From assembly GCA_936432065.2 (NCBI GenBank), contig OW386293.2, positions 108,335,795 through 108,399,794 on the forward strand: DNA of 64,000 nucleotides, written 5' to 3'. Positions 1-12,220 of the stretch are shown in pieces; the stretch's first letter is position 1; each line of letters begins with the position of its first letter. Under the pieces are notes generated by a model. The model searched no databases and was not told the origin of the DNA. It saw only the letters and a program-made list of their open reading frames with translations. Source of the stretch: Rutpela maculata. Taxonomy: Eukaryota > Arthropoda > Insecta > Coleoptera > Cerambycidae. A program made the translations under genes and the position numbers.

Positions 1-383
1 GCAGTTCTCAGCATGTTTATAAACATAAATACGTGATAAAATAATAATCTTTAATATTAAATTATTTAAAATATTGTTAGGCAAGTCAATTGGAAATTGT
101 TTCTATTTTTACAAAGAGAATGAAGAATTTGGTTTAACACTATCACACAGTATCATTCAGTTACATGCATTCAATATGGACTACATTCAGATACACACTT
201 CGTTGCTTTAATATCGACACTAGATTGTAGATTTGCCCTGGGTTGGCTTTTCTTCACCTCGACCTAAAAGGTCTTTTGTGAATTACCCTGCAACTAGTTG
301 TTGCCCCAGATTCCAAGACTTTTTGCGAAGCTTGCGATTTTCCTGGGAGCTAATTGCCCTATGTCTTCAGGCGTTAATTCCGC

Positions 384-1222
384 CTATTCTAGGTACTTTA
401 GCCTAAGGCGGATTAGTACCTTGCATTCACAAAATATATGTTCCGCAGTTTCAGTTGCAGCTTCACAGAATCTGCATTTGAAATCTTCTGCCATACCCAT
501 GTTCTTGAGATGATATCTCAATGGGCAATGGCCAGTTAGAAGGCCTGTGATCAGCCTTGGATTGGACTTTCAAGTTCAAGAAGCCTTGTGGCATTCTTTG
601 TTGAATAGCTTATAAACCTTTTCGCTCGTCTTTGGCCTGGAGTATTCCTCCAGTAGGACTTCTTTTGTTCCTTTTCCCATTTTAGGTCCTCCTCCGTTTT
701 GTGTCCCTTAGATAAGCCACAGAACGGTGCGGGTCCAAAAAATGGGGCTTCAGCCCCTTTTCTTGCGAGGCTTTCAGCCAATTCGTTGCTTTCTATTTCC
801 TCATGCCCTGGCACCCACATCAAGGTAACCTTGTTGTTTTTTGCCAGTTGCTTGAGGAATTGTCTGCATTCCCAGGCAGTTTTTGACTCAAAGGTATAGG
901 ACCTGAGAACCTTTAAGGCTGCCTGACTATCTGAAAGTACATAGATCTTTGCCTTTCGAGTGCCTCTATTTAGGCATTCCTGGGCACATTGATCTCTAGC
1001 ATTGATTTCTGCCTGGAAGATGATTGGGGTGTTACCAAGGGCTTTAGATAACCGGCATTTAGGCCCTGTTACGCCCACACCAACTTCTTCGTCCATCTTG
1101 GATCCATCTGTGTACCAGATGTGTGACTCTTTCTCCAACTGCAGTACTTCGACCCTGCTCGACCGACGGCTTTTAGTCCAGCAGCATATGTAATCCCGTG
1201 TGCTGCTTAGTGTTACAAGCAA
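384..1222 (-). pseudogene. RNase H and CCHC end of a non-LTR retrotransposon
   Basis: This is the C-terminal part of an R1/Jockey-group non-LTR polyprotein. RNase H motifs appear in order: YTDGSK (Asp), QAEINA (Glu), SDSQAAL (Asp) and WVPGH followed by NELAESLA. The last position, normally Asp in NExAD, is Glu here. The frame stops near 551 after LESPIQG. A shifted frame then continues with LITGLLTGHCPLRYHLK and a CRFC...EHIFCEC zinc-finger-like motif, ending at a TAG at 384-386. One frameshift therefore splits the reading frame. The element is 5'-truncated near 1222, and its 3' untranslated end probably reaches about 245, where a GACC..GGTC hairpin and GAAGAAAAG tail resemble the end of the related copy at 44207-47024. 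It is not functional. Confidence 0.85.
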
Positions 1223-1804
1223 ATGGTGAATTTTGTTTTATTTTATGGTCCTTCTGGAACTCGAAACCAGTTGATGGACATCTGGAAATCGTGTCTGATT
1301 GGTGGAATGCCCTTCCATGATGATCACTCGAAGAAGGGAGGTTATCTCATAATCATAGTCGATAAAATGAGCATAGAAGGTCCCAAAATTACCCACATTA
1401 CTGTACAGATAATAGAAATCACAAAATAGTCGTCAAAGAGGATGCAAGTGATGAAGGTGGGGAGCGAGGGTGGGGGGGGGGGAGTTGGTAAGTTTATTTG
1501 ACCGCACAAAAATTTGCATTTTGACAACAGTACGACAGATAGTGAGCACAGTTCTAGTTAATGACCCATATAATCCACACATACCCCCCCCCCCCTCTCC
1601 TCTGGGAAAGTTAACACATATTGCAGTATATAAAGTAACTGGTATATAACGTAAAAAATATAAAGAAATAAAACTGTGGCTGAAAATGTTTTTAATACAG
1701 AGAAATTTTAATAGAAATACATTGGCTAAACAGTTTAAAACAGTTTAAATATATAATGTTAATCAAACACCACATCGATATCGTCTGTGATTTATTCCGA
1801 ATCA
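1223..1804. other. AT-rich spacer with G-run and C-run
   Basis: No gene is recognised. The stretch contains an 11-base G homopolymer (1472-1482) and, about 100 bases on, a 12-base C homopolymer (1584-1595). The two could pair as an inverted tract. Otherwise it is plain AT-rich DNA between two decayed transposon fragments. Confidence 0.5.
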
Positions 1805-2743
1805 TCATCCAGTAGGGATATTTTCACAACTTTCTTCATTCGCTTCACATTTGCACATTTCTGTGCAGTAAAGGCTATTTAATAAACATTTGCAAGGTGT
1901 ACGACATTTTCCTCGCTCACATGAACAATTTGTCAGTTCTAAAAGACTAGTTGGAGCACAAGGTAGTAAGCACATAATTGGAGAATAACCTCCATTTTTA
2001 TCAATTTTCCAAACGTAATTGATTGGCTATGGGAGCATAGGATGGGGTAGTTTGTCCTTATGCCATTCCACGGCTTGACAGTGCGCCCGAAGAATTGCAG
2101 GCTCCAGTGTTCCTTTGGTTGGAGGCAAATTTTCTCCTTCAACTTGTTTCTTTTTAAATAGCGAACATCACCTAAATCGTCAATAATAGTATGTGGTATG
2201 TATTACTTCTAGTGTCTCAAGGGCTAACAATACGTCATCTTGAACTTCACAGAATGTTTTCCAGCAAGACACTTTTCCTTTCTATTAAAAGCTGCCTATT
2301 ATATCTGTTCCGGTTACAGCATGAAATCCAGGAAGAGTACATTCCAGCTATATCAGTAACGACTTTGCGTAGTTTATTATCTCTTCCACCCTCTTTGTCG
2401 CAAAAAAAAACATTTATTTTTATTCGAATTTTTTATCTGATTAAAGAAAAAGGAGTACTAGGGCCTTGCTGATCTTTATCTTCAACATTAAATGGCTTCT
2501 CTTCAAATTTTTTTCTCAAAATGTGGAAATTTTTTTGTGTGTTGTCCTTAGATAACACGATCTGTGCCATGAAGTCCTCTTCTCCCCATAGTGCTCTATC
2601 AGAAATACATCTTAAAATTAAACAAAAGCTATTAGCCTTTGGTGCATGTACAAGATTTTCATTCGTTTTGATACCGCAATTTTAAGGTCGAGCTCTTCTC
2701 TCTTACATTTTTTAGGAATATGTAAATGTACTACTGAATCCAT
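1805..2743 (-). pseudogene. Transposon-type ORF with CXC Cys-rich tail
   Basis: Reading the minus strand from an ATG at 2743 gives MDSVVHLHIPKKCKREELDL, then several frame changes. Recognisable pieces follow: LPGFHAVTGTDIIGSF, LPPTKGTLEPAILRAHCQAV, and after one in-frame TAG a Cys-rich tail running from CSCERGKCRTPCKC to CKCEANEESCEN, ending at 1805-1807. The order LPGFHAxTG, LPPT, then a tesmin/TSO1-like CXC motif matches a repetitive family of uncharacterised insect proteins that I know as transposon-associated. The assignment is from memory of the motif order. Function is unknown, and the copy is broken by at least two frameshifts and one stop. Confidence 0.6.
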
Positions 2744-3000
2744 TTCTTTTCACTAATAACTAAAACAAAAATATATATTTTGTTAATTTATAATATTCCC
2801 CTGTTATTGTCACAACTTACAATCTTTTTAAATAGTTTTAATCTGAAATAAAGAAGCCGTTTCCATTAATCCGCGGCATGCGCGTGTCAAAAAACAAATA
2901 GTTTTTATCACTACAAATCTATAAAACACGAAACAATAATTTCGGTTGGTTCTTAATACGCCTGTAAGTTTATTGGTCGAGCAAATCGAATTTAAATATA

Positions 3001-4511
3001 CAATGTGTGCAATTTAATACTACAATACCCCGTTCTTTTGGAACGTGTAGACCGATTTTATTTATTTTTTTTTTTTTGAGATGTAGTGCTCGAGAGCTTT
3101 ATTTGACTGTTTTGAAAAATTTGTAATTTTCCCCTCTAAGGTTTACTAAAAAGGTAAAGTAGTCATTCGAAAAATTTAAAGTTTCTCACTTTTCGACTGG
3201 CCCTGTATAAAAGTCGTTTAGGTTTACTAAGAAGGTAAAGTAGTCATTCGACTTAAGGAACATCAGACACTAAATGAGGAAGAAAAAAGAAAAATTATTA
3301 TTTAAATAAATAGTGCTATATACATTATTCGGTTGCTGTACGTAGGCGCCTTAATGAAAATTTTTCAAACAAATAGGTTGTTCAGTATTCTCCGATTTTT
3401 CTTTTTTTTTAATTTTAAGTTTAATTTAGTTAATTATTTAAATTTCATTCTTCAGGTGCATTACTTCATTGTTTGATATAATTTAAAAATAAATTCCTTT
3501 TTTCCTTTGCCATAAAATGGATTTAAATTAAATTTTTTGTTTACTTGCCCGCGTGATATACTCGGTTTCACAAAAACCTGCTGCTCGGCTATTGAAGAAG
3601 GATACCGAAGTGGTACGAAAACAGTAGTTCGATTTTGATTGCGAACGCACTACAACTGTAGTAAATTTTCTCTAATTTTCTCGAAATATCTTTATAATTG
3701 TACTCATCCTCTATTGTGTGTGATTTAACTCAAACGATAAACAATTGTTCTACTTGTGCAATAAAGTCTACAGTCCGCTGCGCTGCCGAATCCTGCCCGA
3801 TAGACGACAAAACCAGGCTCCTGACATCCAGCCAATAAAGGTAGGAAACGTGCAACCGAGTACGAACAATTTAAGTTATTTAACTCTCATCTAATTCTCA
3901 TAATTTTCTCTTACTCAAAATATTACATAGGTACCACGGAATAGCTTTTCTTTTTTATTTCTTATTTGGTATCTGATGTTGATGTCACTAAATAAGGAAG
4001 AAAAAAGAAAAGCTATTCCATCCAATTCATTTGTTTGAAAAATATTCGTTAAGGCAGCTACCTACAGCAACTGAATAATGTATAGAAGCACTATTTATTT
4101 AAAAAATAACTTTTCTTTTTTCTTCCTCATTTAGTGTCTGATGTTCCTTAAGTCGAATGACTACTTTACCTTCTTAGTAAACCTAAACGACTTTTATACA
4201 GGGCCAGTCGAAAAGTGAGAAACTTTAAATTTGTCTATTGAATAACAAACACCCTATAAGAGGTATCGAGCCAAAATTTTGTATATAGGTATTTGAGATA
4301 ACTGCGAATCGAATACGCTATCCAATTTGCAGACAAAAAATTACCTAATAGTCGATCTCGAAATTACGGCCTATTCAGGGGAGCTTAGTAGGACTTGAAA
4401 TTGCGATAATTACAAATATTTCAAAGCAGTCAAATAATGCTTATCGAGCACTATATCTCAAAAAAACAAAACATTAAAATCGGTTAGCACATTCCAAAAT
4501 AACAAACACTG
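3001..4511. mobile_element. Foldback element, copy A (TA target duplication)
   Basis: A long imperfect palindrome. The left end CAATGTGTGCAATTTAATAC and the right end ...CACTG are flanked by TA. Both arms share the segment TCAGACACTAAATGAGGAAG and its complement, TTCAAACAAAT / ATTTGTTTGAA and the TACTTTACCTTCTTAG block. Copy B at 35876-36720 has the same structure. In copy A the left arm is interrupted at about 3384-3937 by roughly 550 bp absent from copy B, and the right terminus lacks about 25 bp. There is no coding capacity. TA duplication and the CARTGTG terminus suggest a Tc1/mariner-type non-autonomous element; that class is inferred. Confidence 0.75.
3384..3937. other. Extra 550-bp segment inside foldback copy A
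   Basis: Relative to copy B, this stretch separates TTCAAACAAATAGG on the left from ACGGAATAGC on the right, which are adjacent in copy B. It is presumably a secondary insertion. It contains CAATAAAGTC near 3760 and a GC-richer patch (3775-3840) but no ORF or family motif that I recognise. No clean target duplication is visible beyond a short AGG/AGGT similarity. Confidence 0.45.
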
Positions 4512-7175
4512 TATATATTTTTCACTATAAACATCAATACCTCGATCAATACACCATACACTAGTTCTTAAAATTGTGCAATTTACTCAAACACAGATCC
4601 ACATAGGGAAAACTATTGAAATCACTTACAGTATAGCGCGCGAATACAGTGTCAATACGCCCCACCCCCAATTACGACGTAGAATCACTCTTCAACATTT
4701 CTCAAGTGTCCATCAAGTAGATTCGTATTAAGAAAACCTTATTAAATCCAACACCGTTTTTCATTTGCTTGTAACACTAAGGAGCATACGGAATATTTAT
4801 TTTTAAACTTACGCTGCCACATTATTTTAATCAGCACATCAAACGGGCAGTCAAAGTCATGCTTGATTGGCATTGAGTCAGTGAGTTTGGTCATAGATTC
4901 GAATTGGATTAGCTCCAGAATCCTTAAGTGACCAACCAAGTCGCCTGGTCTGAATTTAAGTGCCTGATGCAGCCTTAAGGCTAAGTGCTGCCTCCTTCCT
5001 TACATGCAAATGCAGAGGAAGTATGTCTAGCATTGCGCCCATAGCTGCTGTGGGACACGAGCGCATTACTCCTGTAGACATCGACACTAACTACAACTTC
5101 TCATTGACCTGCCCTTGAATTTGTCAATTTATTGAAATATGACGTATCATCTTGATTTTGGAAAGACATTCTTATAAGAATTGTTAACTTAACAAAAAAG
5201 CTGGAAAAACATTTGAAAGTAACTAATGTCTTTCAGTATTTGTCGAATACGGAAAAATTAATCAAACAATGTAAATACTCTTGAACTTCTTAATTTTGAA
5301 TAATTTATTAAACATAAATTCAGAGTTCATCTTTTAGGCCTCCGGTGATAAACTGATTTATTAATTTTCCTTTTACTTGTACTTCGACCTGTGTTTAAAT
5401 ATGCTTAATTGCACCACGGGAAATTGGGTTTATTTTTCTTGATTTTTGAGCAAAAACGTTATTATTAACAACTATAGCGAGATTGTCTCTCATAAACCTT
5501 TTATTCCAGGGATATACGAAACACGTAATCCTTCAAATAATACTAAGCGAACGTATGTGAATCTACTTAATAGTATAATAGAATGAAATATAATTAGATC
5601 AATCATATAGTAGTATACGAACACTCTGACTAAGAATTTTTAAACTGCTGTGTTATTGCAAGAAATTACTTCCGGTTAGATTTTTACTTAAAAGGGAAGC
5701 AGTTAAGGTTTCTTCTTTATCTGCATGACTAACTCTCTAAATCATATTTACATAGCAAGATAATGAGTTAGTAGTTCAATACAAAAATGATGTGCCTTTG
5801 TATTATAACGCCCTGTCTCTCTTGGGGTTATTTAAAATGAATTCTAAATAAATAAAAATACGAAATTAACAATAAACTAATTTATTAACAAAGTGGTAGA
5901 GCAAATGAGAATAACACTACAGGGTATGGGCGAATAAATTTGTGCTAACGAATAAAGAAGTACAAACAAATAATCAAACAAATGCACAGATATACGGAGA
6001 GACAGACATAATGGTATAAAATACAAAAGATAAATAGGTAAAACGTAATAAAGGGAGATTGGCCAATTCCGCAAGAAAAAAAACTATTAATAATAAATAA
6101 ATGATTGTTCATTCACTTATCAGAATTATTTTCCGAGCAAATTATCCAAGAATGAGCAATTAAATATTTATTTAAGTTTAAAGGCAAAAACAAGCTAGAA
6201 GACTTAACTAAAAGGTACAAATGGGAGTATTTATACACCCACAAAAATTTACATAATTCCTCGAACGAAATACGTAAAGATAAATTTTTAATATTAAACA
6301 TATAGCACTCCAAAAGTAAATTTGAGTGTTTAGTCGAGATAAAAAATTAGCAAGTACAAATTAAGCTTGCTTGCAGTGTTCATGAAAACGTAAAGGTAAC
6401 GAACACGCACTACACTGTGATCAACTTGATAAACTACTGGCTCAAATCTTCCCAAATTGATGACTCGTGCATAAACAGGAAAATATAAAGTTCAGATCGG
6501 TACTTACATAAGTTCACTTTGGACATTACCAATAAAACTGCAATCCTATTTAAAGTTGAAAACGTAGATTGAACGCACTATTATTTAGCCACTTTTAGGT
6601 AGATATTACACATAACAATACTTATTTCGAATGTACAACTCGCAAAAGCACACATAATCTGGCTGTCAAATTCCTTAACCAGCTTAAACGAAGGAAAGAG
6701 ACTAAATAAATAATTAATTTATAATTTTTATGGTTTAACTAAACCATTTAAATTCTGGAACTTTTAATATCTTCACTCAAATTTGGTTAAAAGATTGACT
6801 GTGGGCTCGCTCAAGGCGGCCGTAGAAGTCCCTCTTCTCCCAAGTCAAATTTTTGATGAGTGATGACTGTGGGCACGCTTAAAGCGGCCGTGGAAGTGTC
6901 ATGGTTGCCGTTTGGCTCGGTATTTATCTCTTCCCCCACTAGTAGTCGAAATACCTCACTCCTTAAACCCGCGAATTTAAACTATGATTTTTCATTGGAG
7001 GAAAGGCATTATTTTCAAATATTTACCAGTAAAGCCGAGAACTAGGCGACGGTTACGTTACCTTCTAGAACCTTACAGTAGCGGCGATAATTTATTTTTT
7101 AAGAGGTAACAAAATAGGTAATTTATATACGGAAAATACGAAATAATGTAATTTAAGGGCTTTTATGCCTATGAA
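4512..7175. other. Unassigned AT-rich region
   Basis: No convincing coding region, RNA gene or named repeat is visible; the open frames of 60-66 codons here are not supported by motifs. Near its right end is a direct duplication. The block starting GACTGTGGGC at 6797-6832 recurs at 6865-6900 with few changes, including GCGGCCGTNGAAGT, 68 bp apart. That GC-richer pocket (6790-7070) could be the end of an unrecognised long terminal repeat, but no partner repeat was found. Confidence 0.4.
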
Positions 7176-7192
7176 TAAAAATGACCGTTACA
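7176..7192 (+). repeat. 17-bp direct repeat, left copy
   Basis: TAAAAATGACCGTTACA occurs here and identically at 10314-10330. The flanking bases differ. The pair bounds the A-biased tract between them and may be a target-site duplication or vestigial long-terminal-repeat ends. Confidence 0.6.
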
Positions 7193-10100
7193 CTCTCCCT
7201 CTCCTTACTAGCGGGATCCTTCCCAAAAGGATGGAGACCGGAATAACTGAGGTATAGGAAAATAATAGGGAATATCTCTTTAGCTTTTCAAACATACTAC
7301 ATTCGCGTCACAAACATCAATACATCTCAAGCAAAAAAGAGGAACAACACAACTAAATACTCGACGTTCGGATTTCACACATACTTCACACAGGAAGGGT
7401 AAGGGAAACATAAGGTAATATAGTAGAAGGTAACGTAGTAAGAAGAAGAATGTAATTAACTGTATTAATTTAAAAACGAAGCTGAATAAAAATGAACCAC
7501 ATCAAAATGAAAACGAACATATGGACAAAATCGAACCCACGAGGAAATATAAAATTTTAACTTTAAAGTTTATCGATAAAAATCAATAAAGGGACTAAAT
7601 CGGGACAAAATAGTAGTTAGAATAAACTAAACAAATTCATTTAGCTTACCAGATACAAAAGTTTTCAAAATCGGGAAGGTAGGCTTATTTGCATAAGATA
7701 GACAAGAGAAGGGAAAAGAAACAAAACGAAAGATGTAAACAAATATGTTGAAATATTTGACATCAACAATTTCATTAACTATAATACCAGACACAAACAT
7801 AAAAACGTAACACTTAAATACTTGAACACAAAATAATGCAAAGCAACGTTGGTTTCCAAATGACAAGGGAACTGGATTTATAGAAAAGAACCAAGTCATT
7901 TGAAGACCTACAGAGACTAATACATAGGTAAAGTAACAACAAAAATATTTGGCCTTAAAAATTTCTTAACTAAGACCATTAAAGCAAATATACAAAAACA
8001 AAGCGGTGCAAAGATAAACCAAGACAAATTCACTCAGTCTGCTAAGCAACAAAATTTTTCCAATCAGGAAAATAACACTATGTACAGAAAGCAACTTGTT
8101 AGCTTTTAGCTAACTAAAAAAATCATAACTATCCCAAACTAGGCAAGACTAGTCAAGATAAAACGCATTTAAAATATTAGCCTTTAGCCAATCACATCAC
8201 TAAAAAATCCCATACTAGACTTAGCTAGACAAGAAAGAACGGAAATATCCTCTGCTAATATATTTTAGCCAAGGAAGCGAAACGTAAACTAGTGTAAAAC
8301 TATCCAGACCCAGCTTGCAACTAACCCTTTTGGTCAGCCAAGACTTACATGGACCTCTGCACTCAACTCTTTGAGCCAGGAAAAGGTAAAGGTAAACGTA
8401 TATTCTTGTGCTAATTATTATCTTAGCCAAGAAAAGGTAAAGGTAAACGTAAATATGACGCACGAAAACAAAACGTACGACAAAGGTAATCGCACATATC
8501 GTATGCACGACAAGATAACCTGCACTAAGTAAAACTTAGCCAGTAAAAAGGTAAAGGTAAAACATATATTATCCTGCACTAAGTAAAACTTAGCCAGCAA
8601 AAAGGTAAAGGTAACGTATCGCACGAAGAATTCGTACGAAAAAAGTAAATCTGAACTAATGCTTAGATTAGCCAGAAAAGGTAACGTAAGGTAACAAATA
8701 TAAAACATCACTCTGTACTTACACACAGAAAACCAGAAAGGTAACATAAGATACGTAACAAAATGTACGATAAACTAACGTACATCAAAAGATAGAACAA
8801 AATAAAATCCACATTTGCACACAGCAAGCGGGAAAGGTACTTTATACAGATAAATGTACGACAAAACGTACAACGCATAATTATACAAAAAGATAAAAGC
8901 ATCCTGTGCTAATTTTAGCCATCCAGGAAAAACACTAATCAAAAAGGTACAAAACGTAAGCTATATACAAAAATACTAAAAGGCAAACCTGCACTAATAT
9001 AAGCTTAGGCAGAAAAGGTATATACATAAAACATAACGAAGAAAATCATAATAATTATTTCAGGTTACCAAAACTGTAAAATGTACTTAAAAGGCAAAAT
9101 AGAAAATATACAAAAGGGCAGAAAAATACAAACTAGAAAGGTAAACACTGTGAAGGTAAACAAATGAAAAGGTAAAATGCAAAAGAAAATGAAGGGCGCC
9201 AGGTATTTTAAGGGGAAACACCAACCGAAAGGTAACGTAAAAGACTCAAGACTTAATTTCAAAAATGTACTCCAAGAAATTTACTAAAAGAAACTCTACT
9301 AAAAAATGCTCAAAAAAAATATATGACATATGGAATCTCGAACTTTAAGAAAATGTAAAAATCTAAAACTGCCTCAAGCACTAATAGAGGACCAAATTAT
9401 ATCCAAAATAGTACCCAAGCCAACAAGACCCAAACATTAACAAAAATTGCTACTTACATCCATATTCTCATAACATACCGCAATATAACAGAAATACAGC
9501 AAAAATGTATTGCCAGGCCAAACGCAAAATATGTATAGTAAAATGTAATAAAATAGTAAAAATTTAATTACTAGACTGAACACAACAAAATGGTAAAAAT
9601 ACCAAAGCACAACGAAATACGTAAAAATGTATACACTGGACAAATCCAGATTTAAATTCAAAACGTATATAAGTTACAAAATGTGCTTATTTAATTCAAC
9701 ATAAATGTACGGCAAAAACCAAAGTAAGGTAGGTACTAAACCTTTACGTACTAAAACTGAACGAAGAAAGGATACAAACAATTTGCCAACTAACAAGATA
9801 CTAAAAAATGTACGAACGAGACTGAAACAAATTTCAAATTACCCAAAAAGGTAAGGTAATAAACTGAACGAAAAGAAATATATCACATGACGTCACACAA
9901 TACTCACTGAAACTAAACATAAATTAATGTACACTAAAACACATTACAAGATGCCAAAAACATAGACTCATACTTTAAGAAAAGGTAAAACATAAAATAC
10001 ACTGCTTATTCACAGATACACCAAAAAAAAACAAAAAAGCAATGTAGACAATGTAAAAGATATCAGGAAATGTAAGGTACTGAAGAAAATATAAAGGACA

Positions 10101-10313
10101 TCAAAAAAGGAAATAAATTTAAAAATGCAATAGATTGAAAATGTAAGGTTATGCCAAAATCTTTAAACAAAATCGGTACAGTAACACGGCACAATAACAA
10201 AATTAAACAAAATCTACAGTCAAAAATATTAATGATTTAATTCAAAAATCCCCAAGCCATCTCTGTCCACATAAAAATTATCAAAAAAATATTAAATCCA
10301 ACCAGATTTCTAC
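7193..10313. repeat. A-biased tract with degenerate minisatellite
   Basis: About 3.1 kb in which the + strand is markedly A-rich and T-poor. The strand bias ends at the 17-bp repeat copies. Between roughly 7900 and 9250 it holds variants of the motif AAAAGGTAAAGGTAAACG. The clearest tandem pair is a 54-bp unit starting TGCACTAAGTAAAACTTAGC at 8521 and again at 8575. Looser copies lie near 8377, 8425, 8655 and 8990. The minus-strand open frames of 60-110 codons across this tract are translations of the low-complexity repeat and are not called as genes. It could be the non-coding interior of an A-rich retroelement, but no protein motif supports this. Confidence 0.55.
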
Positions 10314-10330
10314 TAAAAATGACCGTTACA
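10314..10330 (+). repeat. 17-bp direct repeat, right copy
   Basis: Exact second copy of TAAAAATGACCGTTACA, matching 7176-7192. It marks the point at which the A-bias stops. Confidence 0.6.
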
Positions 10331-10630
10331 GTATGCATTGTCATTGGAACCTATTGAACATTTGTTAAGATTCAATTATTAAGCAGACCGATTGCATTTC
10401 AACAAAGTTTTATAGTCCAGCGTTCCCCAATTGCCAAAGTACCGCCTGTGTTTAATCGAATACCACCTAAACACTGCCATACTTTTTACTTCAAAACCTC
10501 TAGAAACAATTAAATAATCAAAATATTATTATGAATCTTTTAATTTCAGTCCGCGGTACAACTAATATGTACGCTGTAATTTACAATTATTGGAAATATC
10601 CGAGTGGTAAACCGCTGGGTTGTCTTGGGG

Positions 10631-11384
10631 TAGGATGTATTAAATAGGTGATGCGACGACAACCCTCACAGTGGCTTCATAAGTGCTTACTTTGTACATA
10701 ATATAATAGATGGCAGGACCAATAAGTTCTCTCATTATTTACGCATAGATAGATAATTTTACAAGTTCTGTGTATACGTGGATACAGTGTGGCATACATT
10801 CTCTGCCTTTTGTTTTTCGTTTAGTGAAACAAGAGTCCAGTGACATCTAACATTAAGTAGCTAAAATTAAAACATTGAAAGAATATATGCAACACTACAT
10901 GCAGCATTGCACGCGTCGTCACAGCTAATCTCAAAAATATATATTTCTTAAGATTTACAAGTATTACGTAGCTATTATTAAAATTTCTGCCTGGTTCCTG
11001 TACTTTCAACCAAAATCAAGTTCAACGTAATGTGTATGAAGTTTTAAATAGTTTGTCACAATAAAATAAGACACTTTTTGCAGGTTAGGAATCTAACCTA
11101 TAATTAGCAGTCTATTTTTATCAATCAACAATATTGAAAAATTATTTGCGTGAATATTTAAATATTTATATGGCTCCAAGCTAAAAATTCATATACAAAC
11201 ATTAAAAATGAGAATAAACGAAAAAACTTTGTGGTTATGTTAGTTATACGATGCACATGCCCAGGTAATTGTAGGACCTTATTGCTCGCACCATCTACTA
11301 AAGTAAATAGAAACCATGTACTTATGAAGCCATTATTATAATAGGAAAGTGCAGTACGTCGGACCACCTATTTAATACACCGTG
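10631..11384. mobile_element. hAT-like MITE, long copy
   Basis: Ends are TAGGATGTATTAAATAGGTG and ..CACCTATTTAATACACCGTG, an imperfect terminal inverted repeat. The interior shares long blocks with the short copy at 29925-30309, including GATGGCAGGA, TTGAAAGAATATATGCAACA and ATGAAGCCATTATTAT. It also has a middle section, around 11040-11260, that the short copy lacks but the fragment at 42553-42778 retains. No ORF or clear target duplication is visible at this copy. The superfamily is inferred from the 8-bp duplication at the short copy. Confidence 0.75.
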
Positions 11385-12062
11385 GGTACAGCTAAATCAT
11401 ACTTCCAAAATTCGACACCCTAAAACCTGAGCCTGGAACCTTATGAATTTTTACAAAATTTCTTTTTCTTGTTTTTCAAAGACCTTCTATCTGAACGCCT
11501 TTTCTGTTATGTTAAATCTTGATTCGTTTTCAGTGAAGCGAAAAGGGATTCATCTACTCTTATTAGGATATATACTAATTAATGAACTGCTTTTGAACCA
11601 TTAATAGTATCCATCAACAAATAGCGTGAGTTATAATGAGTAGTTATTATAAATCATTATTATCATTAGAGCCAATCACCTTTATCTTCATGCCTAACCT
11701 GTCCAACCGACGTAACGCGCGACACGAAGAAGGTGGCTCTGTCCGAGAGAAATTCTTTTCCGATACGGTGAAATAGAACGGTTCATTATTATTGAGGGGA
11801 GGAAGGTCATTTATCATGTTTGAATTGTTTAGACGTTTTCAAATCAAGTTATGTAATAATTGTGCCAAAAATGATGAATTCGGTTAGTGAAGATGAACTA
11901 ATATGTAGGTACACCACCAGAGTGAAGACAAGTAATGATACAATACATAATCTATTACCCGATAAATCGGAAAATAAATATAAAAGTGCGTACAAAAATT
12001 GAATTTTACAGTTAAGTTTATTAATTAACAAACTGAATAATTTAAACAAAATTTTCTCAGTT
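11385..12062. other. Unassigned AT-rich spacer
   Basis: No gene or repeat is recognised. Two overlapping 60-66 codon frames on opposite strands (11820-12049) have no motif support. Confidence 0.4.
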
Positions 12063-12220
12063 TAATATTTATTGCTATAATCGTAGATAATGTATAGTAT
12101 TCAACTTGCGGTAATGGTAATAACTCCCTTGATGAATTACAACACTCGCCTACGGCTCGTGTTGTAAACTTCATCTGCGTGAGTTATTACCTACATTACT
12201 GCTCGTTGAATAATATACTA
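12063..12220. repeat. Palindromic short repeat, copy 1
   Basis: About 158 bp shared with 42398-42555. It is built as nested inverted repeats: TAGTATTCAAC pairs with GTTGAATAATATACTA, GTAATAACTC with GAGTTATTAC, and at the centre ACAACACTCGCC with GGCTCGTGTTGT. The two copies differ at scattered positions that often keep pairing. It has no coding potential and is probably a small MITE. Confidence 0.75.

Noticed and set aside
8521..8630. Regularly repeated 54-bp unit as a CRISPR-like array
   Set aside because: Only two good units, no spacer variation between exact repeats, and the context is eukaryotic.
8221..8902. Overlapping minus-strand frames of 64-109 codons that look like membrane proteins
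   Set aside because: They are translations of an A-rich degenerate tandem repeat, overlap one another and have no conserved domain.
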